Positions 1 through 9,353 of a stretch of DNA of 64,000 bases are shown piece after piece. The DNA is from Flavobacterium quisquiliarum (lineage in GTDB: Bacteria > Bacteroidota > Bacteroidia > Flavobacteriales > Flavobacteriaceae). Made by a program: the position numbers and the translations under genes. Location: NCBI RefSeq assembly GCF_019308285.1, contig NZ_WWEM01000009.1:1-64000 (forward strand), read 5' to 3'. Numbering within the stretch: position 1 is the first letter of the stretch; each line of letters starts with the position of its first letter. Below the pieces are notes generated by a model. It did no database searches. It saw only the letters and a program-made list of their open reading frames with translations, and had not been told where the DNA came from.

Positions 1-54
1 TTGATCCTTATTTCCTGTCAGTATTTCTGTGAACGTTTTTCGCTGTTGCGGGTG

Positions 55-84
55 CAAAAGTAGCACCTTTATTTACATTTCCAA
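55..84 (-). promoter_or_regulatory. Bacteroidota-type promoter reading out of the window to the left
   Basis: On the minus strand there is TACTTTTG (55-62, fits the -7 consensus TAnnTTTG) and a TTG (82-84, the -33 element) separated by exactly 19 nt. This is the optimal spacing for the Bacteroidota housekeeping sigma factor. The served gene lies before position 1 and cannot be identified. Confidence 0.6.
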
Positions 85-374
85 ACCTTTTTTTATATAA
101 TTTCAATCTTTTTCCGCTTTATTTCTTAACTTTCTCATAACAGGCGGTTTATAAATTAAACTTTTTTGACTTTTTATCAGTTTTTTCCACTTTACTTTCG
201 TTTTTACCCATTTTCAACCTATTTGTTAATATGCTTTTTGAGGAGTTTTCAAGATTAAAGCCTCTTTTATGATGATTTCACCTAAAGCAGATCTTCTTTT
301 CAAAGCCTTTTTTAAATCTGAAAAGGCTTCGAGTCTTCTTTTCCCCCGGCTTCTTCTTCCGAAAACTGCTTCTT

Positions 375-447
375 AGCCCCGATAGAAGCGGAAATCCTTT
401 TGCTTTTTTCTTTAAAAAGCAAAAGATTGAAGCGGATAGCGGGATTA
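375..447. repeat. Flavobacterial dispersed repeat, copy 1 (imperfect hairpin)
   Basis: An imperfect inverted repeat whose arms carry CCTTTTGCTTTTT and AAAAAGCAAAAG around a short loop, flanked by GCGGAAAT and GAAGCGGATAGCGGG words. Read on the minus strand it shares the words GCT-n-ATCTTTTG and CAAAAGGAT-n-CCGC with 58921-58995, so it looks like a second copy of the same intergenic element. Confidence 0.5.
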
Positions 448-608
448 AGCTCCTGAAAATCGCAATACAAAAATTCCAAATTCCAATTCTGATGATTTAA
501 ACAAATTTTCAATTTTATCCATATTATATATTATACGCACTGCGGTGAGCCTCTACGGGAAAATGGGAATTGATTAATTGCAATACTATATATATGTACA
601 AAAAAAAA

Positions 609-631
609 CGACAGGTTTTGAAAACCTGTCG
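609..631. terminator. 23-nt perfect palindrome, probable terminator or repeat hairpin
   Basis: Eleven-nucleotide arms (CGACAGGTTTT and its complement) around a single central G, preceded by an A-run that would be a U-tract on minus-strand transcripts. It lies just past the end of the minus-strand serine hydrolase gene, so it plausibly terminates that gene. It could instead be a dispersed palindromic repeat. Confidence 0.5.
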
Positions 632-693
632 GGTTGCGGGAACGAAATTTACTCTTACATATATATGGTATACCTATTATATGTAATAAGTAC

Positions 694-1839
694 CTATAAA
701 TTATTTCTCTTTTTTTCCTTCAAATTCAAATCATAGAAAGCTCGTCCAAGCTGTCCTAAAAACGGTAAACCAATTTGATCATACTCGTAAGTGTCATCAT
801 TGAAAATCTGATCTTCGTTAACTAATAAAGTTGCGCTGATCATAAATTCTATTCCATTAACCTCATCTACTATGTATGCACAGTCTACTAATGTTCCGTA
901 AGCATCTCCAACTTTGTTATATATTTTTATGTTGGCTGGAATAGATTCTTTGGTATCGCCAAACATAAAAAACTTGCAATAACCATCATAGTATTCTTTT
1001 GGATCATAACCTGCATCTCTGGGTAAATTCTGCATGTCATACAAAAGAAGTTTTCTGTTTTCTGGCGATAAATCAAAACGCTCTTTACTTGAGAAATTAT
1101 CAGGAAAAACTATTCTTTTCATAATTCCATGTAATGTTTCTAGTGGTAGGTAATTTTTAGTGCTAAAATCCATTGGAGAATTAATTAGTTTTCCATTTTC
1201 ATAATATCCTTCTCCTTTCAATATCTTATTAAGTTTCAAAGGCAAAATTTTGCTGTCTATAACACTGGGAATGGTAATTTCTTGACCATCTTTTTTATAA
1301 AAACTTATCTCTTTTGTTTGCGCAGCACCTGAATTTGGAGCTGATAAACGATGTGCAATACGAACTTCTTTTAATCCTTTATTATTTAATTCTTGATTAA
1401 TATAGTCTCGTCCCATTAATTCATAAAAATCATTGCTCGCTTCATTTGAACTCACTGCAAAAATTTTGCGCAAATCATCTGAAAAAGTAAACTTACTTTT
1501 GTCACTATTAATGGTAAAAACAGTATTAACATCCGCATCTTCCATTCTACTTAGTTTTTCTAAAGCTAGAACTGCAATCGGAAGCTTAACTGTACTAGCG
1601 GGATAAAAATAATTTGAAGCCTCTACATTATATTTATAATCCTTTAAAACAACTTCCCCGTTCTTCTTCCTTTTTATATCAGTGTATATAATCTGCAGTT
1701 CATAAAATTCAGATTGCGCTGCGACTTTTCTTATAGCATTATTTTCACTCCTGAGAACTTGCTGTACAGGATTGTTTTTTGCTGATTTACAATTCGAGAA
1801 AAGACATAACAAACAAAACAGAAGAAAGAATCTATACAT
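694..1839 (-). CDS. Class A beta-lactamase-like serine hydrolase lipoprotein
   Basis: Predicted outer-membrane-anchored lipoprotein with a signal peptide ending in LFSNC (Cys17). The mature part resembles the class A beta-lactamase/penicillin-binding fold. The nucleophile motif S-T-V-K is at residues 82-85 (PASTVKLP), an SSN triad follows (AVSSNEASN), and KVG sits in the C-terminal part where KTG or KSG is usual. At 381 residues it is longer than a classical class A beta-lactamase (about 290), with extra sequence between the SxN and KxG motifs. Family members in Bacteroidota are usually annotated as serine hydrolases of unknown substrate, and the sequence does not show that it confers resistance. 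It is the first gene past the terminator of the polysaccharide locus, so it is probably a separate unit. Confidence 0.75.
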   Translation of the reverse strand: MYRFFLLFCLLCLFSNCKSAKNNPVQQVLRSENNAIRKVAAQSEFYELQIIYTDIKRKKNGEVVLKDYKYNVEASNYFYPASTVKLPIAVLALEKLSRMEDADVNTVFTINSDKSKFTFSDDLRKIFAVSSNEASNDFYELMGRDYINQELNNKGLKEVRIAHRLSAPNSGAAQTKEISFYKKDGQEITIPSVIDSKILPLKLNKILKGEGYYENGKLINSPMDFSTKNYLPLETLHGIMKRIVFPDNFSSKERFDLSPENRKLLLYDMQNLPRDAGYDPKEYYDGYCKFFMFGDTKESIPANIKIYNKVGDAYGTLVDCAYIVDEVNGIEFMISATLLVNEDQIFNDDTYEYDQIGLPFLGQLGRAFYDLNLKEKKRNNL

Positions 1840-1918
1840 ATTCTTGTTTTTAGGAATTATTTTAATTTCAACAAATTAAAACATATTTTATATACTTAAA
1901 AAACCACTATATAGTAAA

Positions 1919-1945
1919 AAGGAAGGTATCGTTACCTTCCTTTTC
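1919..1945 (-). terminator. Terminator at the end of the polysaccharide utilisation locus
   Basis: GGAAGGTA and TACCTTCC arms close on a short loop. Read on the minus strand the hairpin is followed by a run of Ts. It lies about 140 nt past the last transporter gene of the locus. Confidence 0.75.
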
Positions 1946-2085
1946 CATTAAATTATTACAAAAACAGCCTTCATCAATACTCTGCTAGTAAAATTAATTA
2001 CTAAAAAATAACCCTTTTATTGAATTCAGCTGGTGCAATTGGTAACCAAACCCTTTAAACCACCCAAACAGGTTAATGAAATAAT

Positions 2086-3363
2086 TTAACTATAGTTTTT
2101 GTCAGGCTTTTCAGAATAATCTAAGTCAACATGAAAAGTTTCTTTGAGTTGTGACAACGCCAGCAATGCTATAAAAGATATTAGGGTTCCTACAACCATT
2201 CCTGCACTAATAATATTTCCATCAAAAATGGTATCTCTAAAATAGGAATACACTAATATGATTAAAGGCAGTGAGCCTCGCACAAAATTCGGTACTGTAG
2301 TAGTAACTGTTGCCCGAATATTAGTGCCAAACTGTTCTGCGGCGATAGTAACAAATAAAACCCAGTAACCAACAGATGCTCCCATTACTAAACACAACAA
2401 ATAAAATCCAGTTGTAGAGATTCCATCAGCAAGAAGGTATACAAAAATCATGGCTAGATTAAAAATCAAAAACCAATACATCACTTTTTTTCTGCTTTTC
2501 AGCCATTGGCTCAAAAGTCCACTCGCTATATCTCCGAAAACCAATCCCGCATAACAAAATGCAATAGCTTTTCCTGCCTCTATTGTTTCTGCCTGTTGTA
2601 TATTTAATGCTTTTGCAAATTCTGGCGAGAAAGTAATTAATACGCCAACCAAAAACCAAAGAGGCATTCCGATGAGAATACAGTTGATATATTTAAAAAA
2701 TCTTTTTTTATTGGTAAAGAGTGATAAAAAATCTCCTTTTGCTTCGTTTTGTTCCTGAACTTTTTTAAAGATGCCAGACTCGGTAATACTTATTCTCAGA
2801 AACAACAACAAGATTCCTAGAACTCCTCCCGCATAATAACATAAACGCCAGTCTTGAAAAATTTCATAAATTAGGTAAGCAGCAACAGCACCAGAAACTC
2901 CCACAGAAGCAACTATCATAGTCCCATAACCGCGTTTTTCTTTCGGGAGAGATTCTGCGACAAGTGTAATTCCTGCTCCAAGTTCTCCTGCTAGTCCAAT
3001 TCCAGCAATAAGTCTCCAAAAGGCATACGCTCCGATAGTGTCCACCATTCCGTTTGCAATATTGGCAACCGAATAAATAAGAATAGAACCAAATAAAACT
3101 GAGATTCTTCCTTTTTTATCCCCTAAAATCCCCCATAGGATACCGCCAAACAACATTCCGAACATCTGCATACTGATTAAATATTCGCCTTGATTTCGAA
3201 TGGCATCGCCTGTTATTCCTAGATCTTTTAAACTATCCGTTCTAACGATTCCGAAAAGTAAAAGATCATATATATCTACAAAGTATCCCAACGTTGCAAC
3301 AATGACCGCCGCATTCAATATTGAAGCTGGTTTATCTGAATTTGATTTTGAAAAAACTTTCAT
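2086..3363 (-). CDS. MFS transporter, metabolite:H+ symporter-like
   Basis: Hydrophobic protein with about 12 membrane segments. It has the MFS loop 2-3 signature GILGDKKGR and the WRLCYYAGG segment typical of the metabolite:H+ symporter/sialate-type branch. The longest frame starts at 3399, but that start lies inside the preceding coding sequence. I prefer the ATG at 3363 (MKVFSKSN), 25 nt past the upstream stop. It is the last gene of the PUL, directly after a sugar porter, so it likely imports a second product of glycan breakdown such as an amino sugar or a sugar acid. The substrate cannot be told from sequence. Confidence 0.8.
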   Translation of the reverse strand: MKVFSKSNSDKPASILNAAVIVATLGYFVDIYDLLLFGIVRTDSLKDLGITGDAIRNQGEYLISMQMFGMLFGGILWGILGDKKGRISVLFGSILIYSVANIANGMVDTIGAYAFWRLIAGIGLAGELGAGITLVAESLPKEKRGYGTMIVASVGVSGAVAAYLIYEIFQDWRLCYYAGGVLGILLLFLRISITESGIFKKVQEQNEAKGDFLSLFTNKKRFFKYINCILIGMPLWFLVGVLITFSPEFAKALNIQQAETIEAGKAIAFCYAGLVFGDIASGLLSQWLKSRKKVMYWFLIFNLAMIFVYLLADGISTTGFYLLCLVMGASVGYWVLFVTIAAEQFGTNIRATVTTTVPNFVRGSLPLIILVYSYFRDTIFDGNIISAGMVVGTLISFIALLALSQLKETFHVDLDYSEKPDKNYS

Positions 3364-3388
3364 ATTTCTATTTTTTGTCTTTAGATAA

Positions 3389-4774
3389 TTAATGAGCAAT
3401 CCAGATGTCTTCTATTTCTTCTAAAGATTTCCCTGTAGTTTCAGGGACATAGAAACGTGTTATCAAAAGATACGGAATACACATTACAGCAAAAATCCAA
3501 AATGAAATTGCTGGACTTAATGATTCTAATAATACTGGAGTTAATTGACCTATAAGATAAGAGCCAATCCAAAGAGAGAAGCCTGCCATTGACATTGCCA
3601 ACCCACGCACTTTTACTGGATACATTTCTGATATTAAGACCCAAATGACTACACAGATTGAAATGGCGCAGAAGAAAATATAACCGATAATTAAATACAA
3701 TAGAATATTTGGATTATTGAATTGTAAATAGAAATAAGCGCCGATAGCAATCAGCATGGCAAACATTCCAGTTACTCCAATATATACCAATTGTTTTCTT
3801 CCAATTTTATCTACCAGATACATTCCTAAAATAGTTGAAAGTACATTTACAACACCAATCACAATTTGAAAATCTAATGATCCCTGCGATGCCATTCCTG
3901 CTTCTTTAAAAATAATTGGTCCGTAATAGAAAATAACATTAACCCCCATGAATTGTCCAAGAATCGCAAGACTCATTCCGATAAACAAAGCTGTTCTATA
4001 TCCTGGCTGAAACAGAATTCTCCAATCTGATTTTTCTTTATTTGAAATTGATTTCTTGGTGTTTTCTATCTGCTCCTGTGCTTCCTGAGCACCAAATAAT
4101 TGTGTTAAAGTTCTTTCGGCTGCAACCAGATTATTTTTAGAAATCTGCCATCTTGGACTTTCCGGAATAAAAAAGATAATGAGGAAAAATAAAAAAGAAG
4201 GAATTCCACAAAGGCCTAACATCCCTCTCCAGTATTCCGTCTGAAAAACAAGTTTTGCCCACTGTTCTTCAAACTGACCAGACATGGCCCAGCTTAAAAC
4301 TTTTGCATTGGCAAAGTAAGAGGCTACGATACCAACTGTAATTGCTAATTGATAAAGTGTAACTAATGTTCCTCTGAAACGTGCTGGGGAAACCTCAGAA
4401 ATATATAAAGGGGAAACAACAGAAGCCACTCCGATGCCCATACCTCCAAGTATTCTAGCCCAAATAAGCGCTTCAAAACTATTTACAAACATACAGCCTG
4501 CTGCCGAAATTGTAAAAAGAGTTGCAGCCAAAAGCATCGTCCATTTACGACCTAAAACATCAGCTATTTTTCCAGCAAAGGCAACTCCAATTATAGAACC
4601 TATTAAGGCGCAACCAACGTACCAACCAGTTGAAACATTGTCTAATGCAAATTGTTTGGAGACCTGCTCAATGGTTCCCGAGATAACTGCTACATCATAG
4701 CCGAAAAGAAATCCACCGATAGCGCCTATTATAGACAGAAAGATTATATACTTAAAATTCTCTTTTTGATTCAT
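3389..4774 (-). CDS. MFS sugar porter (SP family, XylE/GLUT-like)
   Basis: A 461-residue sugar:H+ symporter of the inner membrane. Motifs seen are GGFLFGYDVAVISG in the first membrane segment, GKIADVLGRK in loop 2-3, RFRGTLVTLYQLAITVGI, the PESPRW signature after segment 6, GQFMGVNVIFYY in segment 7, and PETTGKSLEEIE at the C-terminus. These define the SP family, which carries monosaccharides such as xylose, glucose, galactose or mannose. It lies 42 nt after the DUF4434 gene and just before another MFS gene. It probably imports the monosaccharide released by GH92 or GH20. Confidence 0.9.
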   Translation of the reverse strand: MNQKENFKYIIFLSIIGAIGGFLFGYDVAVISGTIEQVSKQFALDNVSTGWYVGCALIGSIIGVAFAGKIADVLGRKWTMLLAATLFTISAAGCMFVNSFEALIWARILGGMGIGVASVVSPLYISEVSPARFRGTLVTLYQLAITVGIVASYFANAKVLSWAMSGQFEEQWAKLVFQTEYWRGMLGLCGIPSFLFFLIIFFIPESPRWQISKNNLVAAERTLTQLFGAQEAQEQIENTKKSISNKEKSDWRILFQPGYRTALFIGMSLAILGQFMGVNVIFYYGPIIFKEAGMASQGSLDFQIVIGVVNVLSTILGMYLVDKIGRKQLVYIGVTGMFAMLIAIGAYFYLQFNNPNILLYLIIGYIFFCAISICVVIWVLISEMYPVKVRGLAMSMAGFSLWIGSYLIGQLTPVLLESLSPAISFWIFAVMCIPYLLITRFYVPETTGKSLEEIEDIWIAH

Positions 4775-4816
4775 TTTTTGTGGTTGGTTTGGTTAATTAA
4801 AACTATAATCTTCATT

Positions 4817-5917
4817 TTATTTGATTCCGAAATATTCTTTATAACGATCGTATAAATGTCCTGCCTGTAAATAAGCAGACTGTGGACTCATAAAATGTGA
4901 AAACTCAAAAGTGATTCCTTTTTGGTATCCTGCTCTTTGCGCTGCTTCGAGTTTTAATCTCAGTTTCTCAAATTTGATTGGGAAAAATTTGATTGGCATA
5001 TCTCTGTCAAAAGTTTCAGCATTTGTCCAGCATTCTAAACCATATTTATCTCCTAGTTTTTTGTTTACTGAGAAGAAAGCATCTAATTCATCATAATCGA
5101 TATGTCCGTCTTGAAAAGCGCAGGCATCAACAGCTCCTTTGATTCCGTCAAAGATTTCGCCCCATTCTTTTTCATGTTCCTGAACCGAAACAGCATCTTC
5201 TTTAGATAATTTCCCTGAAGCCGCCATTACTGCTTTTTTACCGTCAATCCATGGCGACATAAAAGTTGGCAATCCGCCAGATACATCTTTACATAATTGG
5301 CCTAGAGTTCTAAATGATTCTATTGCTCCTTTAGTCTTACGGCTGATCTCTCCGCTTAAATACCAGCCAGAGAAACTTTTGTAATGTCCGTATTTTTTCC
5401 AAACCTCTTCGATCACAAATTTATTTGCTTCAATTTCGGTTGTCATATCTCCTGTGTCCCAATAAACCCCAGAATCATATAATCCGAAATAAAATTTCAT
5501 TTTATGTTTATCTGCCAAACGAAGGTACATATCTAAAAGATCTACTCCTGGTTTGTAACAGCCTCTTTTATTGATTAAATATTCTGAATTATAGGTAATA
5601 AATTTTCTGTAACCTGAACGAATCATAATAACGGTATCAATACCAATTGCTTTCATGTGAGCAAAATCGCGATCCCATTCTTTTTCTCCCCAGTTTTGAT
5701 GCGGAATATCATGTGAAATTTCGTCTAAGAAAGTTCCTGTAATTCTTAATGCATTTCCATTCGGAACCAATAACTCTGGTCGTTCTTCTGTAATTATTCC
5801 TGTTTTTTTAACGTCTTTTATAGACGAATCACTTTCAAAAGAACTCAATAACGGAATACTCATTGCAGATGCTGCTCCCAGTCCTAACTGACTCAAAAAA
5901 TCTCTTCTGGTTTTCAT
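4817..5917 (-). CDS. DUF4434-type TIM-barrel protein with Tat-like signal
   Basis: The 366-residue product begins MKTRRDFLSQLGLG, a twin-arginine type signal, so it is probably exported folded. The mature part looks like a DUF4434 glycosidase-like barrel. Supporting segments are ITGTFLDEISHDIPHQNW near residue 55, DFAHMKAIGIDTVIMIRSGY, MKFYFGLYDSGVYWD, SGWYLSGEI and a final GITFEFSHFMSP. The acidic residues in YLSGEI and FEFSHF are candidate catalytic or binding residues by analogy with other barrels. It lies between one of the unknown lipoproteins and the sugar porter. A glycan-cleaving role is inferred from context; no activity is established for this family to my knowledge. Confidence 0.7.
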   Translation of the reverse strand: MKTRRDFLSQLGLGAASAMSIPLLSSFESDSSIKDVKKTGIITEERPELLVPNGNALRITGTFLDEISHDIPHQNWGEKEWDRDFAHMKAIGIDTVIMIRSGYRKFITYNSEYLINKRGCYKPGVDLLDMYLRLADKHKMKFYFGLYDSGVYWDTGDMTTEIEANKFVIEEVWKKYGHYKSFSGWYLSGEISRKTKGAIESFRTLGQLCKDVSGGLPTFMSPWIDGKKAVMAASGKLSKEDAVSVQEHEKEWGEIFDGIKGAVDACAFQDGHIDYDELDAFFSVNKKLGDKYGLECWTNAETFDRDMPIKFFPIKFEKLRLKLEAAQRAGYQKGITFEFSHFMSPQSAYLQAGHLYDRYKEYFGIK

Positions 5918-5957
5918 TTTTTATGTTTTTATAGCTTAGTAGTTATTTTTTTTAATT

Positions 5958-6839
5958 TTATCTCGAACCAAAAATATCAATTGATTCACCACTTTTACCA
6001 AAAGGTTTCAATTTAAAGTGACTTTTGGCAGGACATTGCATATCTGTAAAGCGTTTCGCATGCATTGGTGCTTTTACCACCTTTCCGTTTACAGAACGAA
6101 ACAAAAAGGTTTCAGACCATTTTGCACCTGTAACTTTTGCTGTGGTCGGCTGAGCCGGTTTTCCTTCATTTGCCACCTGATCTATTGCATTTACTCTTTT
6201 GTACTGCGCCATAACTGCCGGATCATAGCCATCTACCTCAAGAATTTGCTCGTATTTTTTGCCAGCGCCTTCAACAATTAATTTTAGTTTTTTACTTTCT
6301 ACCAGTTGTACACTCATTGTAACCGTTTCTCCGGGATACCAATAATATCTGGCTTCTGCAGGAGCATTCATATAAAATGCCGTTTGTCCTGATTTGTAAC
6401 CTGTACAACGCAAAAACGGACGAAACGCTTTATGTTCTTTACTAACAGAACCATCTGCTTCGCGAACTACTTCCCATGTTAAACCAATATCTGTTTCCTG
6501 CTCATCAGAGTTTCCTCCTAAATAAACTGATGCATTGTCTAAATACGCTCCTGGTTTCTTAGGATTTGTTCTGGAAGGATCGTATGTTAAAACGGGCAAT
6601 GTTACTGTTCCTCCTATTCCCAACCAATAATCTTTGCTTGAATATATTTTTCTATAATAGGCTCCAGCAAAACAAGGACTTGAAGCTGGAGGTAGTACTT
6701 CCTTCTCAAATTTACTTTGAATTTGTTTTTCTATGCTAACTTTTGAAACTGATTTTGACTGCGAGTTGCTTTTTGAACAACCTGCTAGAAAAAATAGAAA
6801 TGAAAGTGTGTATAATTGAATTAAACAGCTGTTTTTCAT
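5958..6839 (-). CDS. Unrecognised PUL lipoprotein, paralogue A
   Basis: I do not recognise the family. It is a 293-residue lipoprotein (lipobox LAGC, Cys21) with a serine/lysine-rich linker and a compact domain from about residue 37. The domain is rich in aromatic residues: SSPCFAGAYYRK, KDYWLGIGG, DNASVYLGG, ETDIGLTWEV, KAFRPFLR, RYYWYPGETVTMSVQ, RVNAIDQVANEGKP and a C-terminal QCPA with GESIDIFG. By eye it is about 60% identical to the product of 11671-12570, with all these blocks conserved. Two conserved cysteines (SPCF and QCPA) could form a disulphide. The TW, YYWYPGE and FLF blocks suggest a beta-sandwich such as a carbohydrate-binding or lectin-like fold, but that is inference. It follows the GH20 gene by 17 nt. 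Confidence 0.75.
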   Translation of the reverse strand: MKNSCLIQLYTLSFLFFLAGCSKSNSQSKSVSKVSIEKQIQSKFEKEVLPPASSPCFAGAYYRKIYSSKDYWLGIGGTVTLPVLTYDPSRTNPKKPGAYLDNASVYLGGNSDEQETDIGLTWEVVREADGSVSKEHKAFRPFLRCTGYKSGQTAFYMNAPAEARYYWYPGETVTMSVQLVESKKLKLIVEGAGKKYEQILEVDGYDPAVMAQYKRVNAIDQVANEGKPAQPTTAKVTGAKWSETFLFRSVNGKVVKAPMHAKRFTDMQCPAKSHFKLKPFGKSGESIDIFGSR

Positions 6840-6856
6840 AGTTTTTTATGTGGTAT

Positions 6857-9178
6857 TTAGTTAATTGTAATTTCGTCTACAAATAAAAATGTAGGCTGTC
6901 CGGCAGAATAATGCCATTCTGGAATCTGCTCAAAAATTGGCGCTTTAATTTTTACATATCTTGCATTCTGTGTTGCAAAAACAGCTTTTAAGTTTATTAT
7001 TTTAGGTCCATCTCCTTTTTGGGCAATTTGTAAATCTTCGTTATGAGCGGGAGTAAAATTTATTCGATCTTTTGAAACCAAAACCTGAAATTGTTTTGGG
7101 CCAAAAATCCAGTCGTTTGGAGATGTAAAGGTGTTCATGCTGACTTCTTTCACTTCCTGTACTGATTTTAAATCTATCGTCGCTTCAAAATCGTCTTTAT
7201 AAAGTGCAATCCAATCTCCGGTACTAAATGCTATGGTTCCTATTCTTCCATCCACCAATGTTTTTCCGCCATTAAATCGATAGCGCTCAATAGGCTCATT
7301 TTTTAATACAATTGGTTTTGCAGTTGCTTTGTTGAATTCGAACTTTTTAGTAAAAACTTTACTCATATACTGTTCTGAAATAACTGCTGCTTTTACCGTT
7401 ACAGAATTCCTTATTATTATACTTTCTGTATATTTTTTATTTTTTAAAGTAGGTTCTGAACCATCCACAGTATAATAAATAGGAGATTTACTTGAAGTTT
7501 TTAAATTCAGAATCAATTGACCATTTTCTGTATCTACTTTGTATTCTGGAGAAACCTCTAAAATGTGTTTGGCATAATTGTAATTCAGTTTATCATAGAT
7601 TTTCAAAAAATCTGATAATCGATTTAAGAAATCTCCGTAATTCTTTTTATCTGTATTTGTCCAAACTACTTCACTTAAAGCGGCAAGTCTTGGCAAAACC
7701 ATATATTCTGTCTGTGCATCACTGTCAATATATTCTCTCCAAAGATTTGCCTGTGCTCCAATAACAAGTTTTTTTTCAGCTTCGGTTAATCCGTTTGGAA
7801 TTGGTTCGAAAGAATACACACGTTCAATATTTGTAAAACCTCCAATTGCTAAGGGTTCTGAAACTGCATCGGTACTTTGGTAATAGTCAAAATAAACATG
7901 CGAACTTGGTGTCATAATCGCTTTATGCCCTTGTTTTACTGCATCTACTCCTGCCTGAGCACTTCTCCAAGACATTATAGTTGCATTTGGTGCAATACCA
8001 CCTTCCAGTATTTCATCCCAGCCTATTACTTGTTTACCTTTTGCATTTAAAAATTTTTCGATTCTGGACATGCAATAACTCTGCAGTTTTTCTTCTGCAC
8101 TATGCTGACTGTCTTTTTCCAGACCCAATTCGGCAATTTTAGCTTGGCATTTAGGACATTTCTCCCATGCTTTTTTGGGACATTCATCTCCTCCAATATG
8201 TAAATATTTGGAAGGAAAAAGTGGAATTAATTCTGTAAAAACGTCTTCTAAAAAAGTAAATGTCTTTTCATTTCCAATACATAGAACATCGTCTGAAACT
8301 CCCCATTTTTTGTACACTTCATAACCTTCTCCAACACAGCCGAGTTCTGGATAAGATGCCAATGCTGCAACCATGTGACCTGGCAGGTCAATTTCAGGAA
8401 TAGTAGTTATAAAACGTTGTTGCGCATAAGCTACAATTTCTTTAATTTGTTCTTGGGTATAAAATCCTCCATGAGGTTTTCCGTCATAAACTCCAACCTG
8501 TTTCCCTACTTGAGTTTCGGTTCTAAATGCACCTATTTGAGTTAGTTTTGGATATTTTTTAATCTCTACGCGCCATCCCTGATCATCAGTTAAATGCCAA
8601 TGAAAAGTATTGATATTGTGTAACGCCAGTAAATCGATATATTTTTTGACAAATTCTACTGATGCAAAATGACGGGCAACATCTAGATGCATACCACGAT
8701 AAGCAAATCTCGGATAATCTGTAATTTCAACTGCTGGAAGCTCAATTTGTGATTTAGTTTCATTTTCAAACAATACTTTACGTAAAAGCTGTATTCCATA
8801 AAATGTACCTGCGCTTGATGCTCCGTTTATTAGAATTTGGTTTTGATTTACCGTAAAATTATATGCTTCTTTATTATCGCTTTTGAAATTATCTTGCAAA
8901 GCAATTCCGTTATTCTTTGGACTTTCTGTTGAAATTTCAATTTTAAATCCTTCTGCAATTTGAATGTATTCGGATAAAAAAACAGCAATCTGTTTTAGGT
9001 TCTGATCTTTTTTAGGATAGTATATTTTGCTCTCTCTATTGAGTATAAAAGGATTTCCTCCAACTTCTTTTATAGATTGTGCCAAAGGAATTGTCCTGTA
9101 AATATTATACTTTTTTTCCTGCGCTGAAAGCGAGAAAATTCCAAAAAGAAGAACAATATAAATAATATACTTTTTCAT
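6857..9178 (-). CDS. GH20 beta-N-acetylhexosaminidase with C-terminal discoidin-like module
   Basis: Removes terminal beta-linked GlcNAc or GalNAc by substrate-assisted catalysis. Layout: signal peptide 1-20 (FGIFSLSAQ), GH20b N-terminal domain about 25-140, catalytic barrel about 140-500 with RGMHLDVARHF, HWHLTDDQGWR, PEIDLPGHM and the catalytic pair in HIGGDEC near residue 330. A chitobiase-type C-terminal repeat follows (YYTVDGSEPT), then a discoidin/F5/8-type domain from about 640 (LVDGRIGT, WIALYKDDFEATIDL, ARYVKIKA) that may bind sugar. The frame is open to 9253, but the ATG at 9178 gives the only plausible signal peptide and the upstream part overlaps a repeat hairpin. It sits between GH92 and an unknown lipoprotein. 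Confidence 0.93.
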   Translation of the reverse strand: MKKYIIYIVLLFGIFSLSAQEKKYNIYRTIPLAQSIKEVGGNPFILNRESKIYYPKKDQNLKQIAVFLSEYIQIAEGFKIEISTESPKNNGIALQDNFKSDNKEAYNFTVNQNQILINGASSAGTFYGIQLLRKVLFENETKSQIELPAVEITDYPRFAYRGMHLDVARHFASVEFVKKYIDLLALHNINTFHWHLTDDQGWRVEIKKYPKLTQIGAFRTETQVGKQVGVYDGKPHGGFYTQEQIKEIVAYAQQRFITTIPEIDLPGHMVAALASYPELGCVGEGYEVYKKWGVSDDVLCIGNEKTFTFLEDVFTELIPLFPSKYLHIGGDECPKKAWEKCPKCQAKIAELGLEKDSQHSAEEKLQSYCMSRIEKFLNAKGKQVIGWDEILEGGIAPNATIMSWRSAQAGVDAVKQGHKAIMTPSSHVYFDYYQSTDAVSEPLAIGGFTNIERVYSFEPIPNGLTEAEKKLVIGAQANLWREYIDSDAQTEYMVLPRLAALSEVVWTNTDKKNYGDFLNRLSDFLKIYDKLNYNYAKHILEVSPEYKVDTENGQLILNLKTSSKSPIYYTVDGSEPTLKNKKYTESIIIRNSVTVKAAVISEQYMSKVFTKKFEFNKATAKPIVLKNEPIERYRFNGGKTLVDGRIGTIAFSTGDWIALYKDDFEATIDLKSVQEVKEVSMNTFTSPNDWIFGPKQFQVLVSKDRINFTPAHNEDLQIAQKGDGPKIINLKAVFATQNARYVKIKAPIFEQIPEWHYSAGQPTFLFVDEITIN

Positions 9179-9353
9179 GTTTAAATATATTTTATGAATA
9201 AAAACATACTGCCTGCTTTTTTGCCACAGATTGAAAAGATTTTTTCTAATCATTTTAATTCTGTTAATCTGTGGCTACATTTTATCTGCCGATCTGCCAA
9301 ATCTGCGAGAAAAATTCTTAGCCGAAGATTTGGCTGATTGAGCGTGTTTTATT
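9179..9353. repeat. Spacer with GCCACAGATT inverted repeat
   Basis: Between the GH92 and GH20 genes. GCCACAGATT (9223-9232) and its exact complement (9266-9275) form a hairpin, followed by ATCTGCC and ATCTGCGAGA words and GCCGAAGATTTGGC. The same words recur in the spacers at 56.6-62.8 kb. I see no clear promoter, so the element may modulate the operon mRNA here. Confidence 0.55.

Larger units (their letters stand above)
1..693. other. Gene-free 0.7 kb with promoter, repeat and hairpin
   Basis: I see no convincing gene here. A 66-codon minus-strand reading frame at 312-512 runs through a dispersed repeat and has no recognisable domain, so I do not call it. The stretch holds an outward-pointing promoter at 55-84, a flavobacterial repeat at 375-447 and a 23-nt palindrome at 609-631, listed separately. 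Confidence 0.6.

Noticed and set aside
312..512. A 66-codon minus-strand reading frame
   Set aside because: It runs through a dispersed repeat, has no recognisable domain and no promoter. It looks like a repeat-derived spurious frame.
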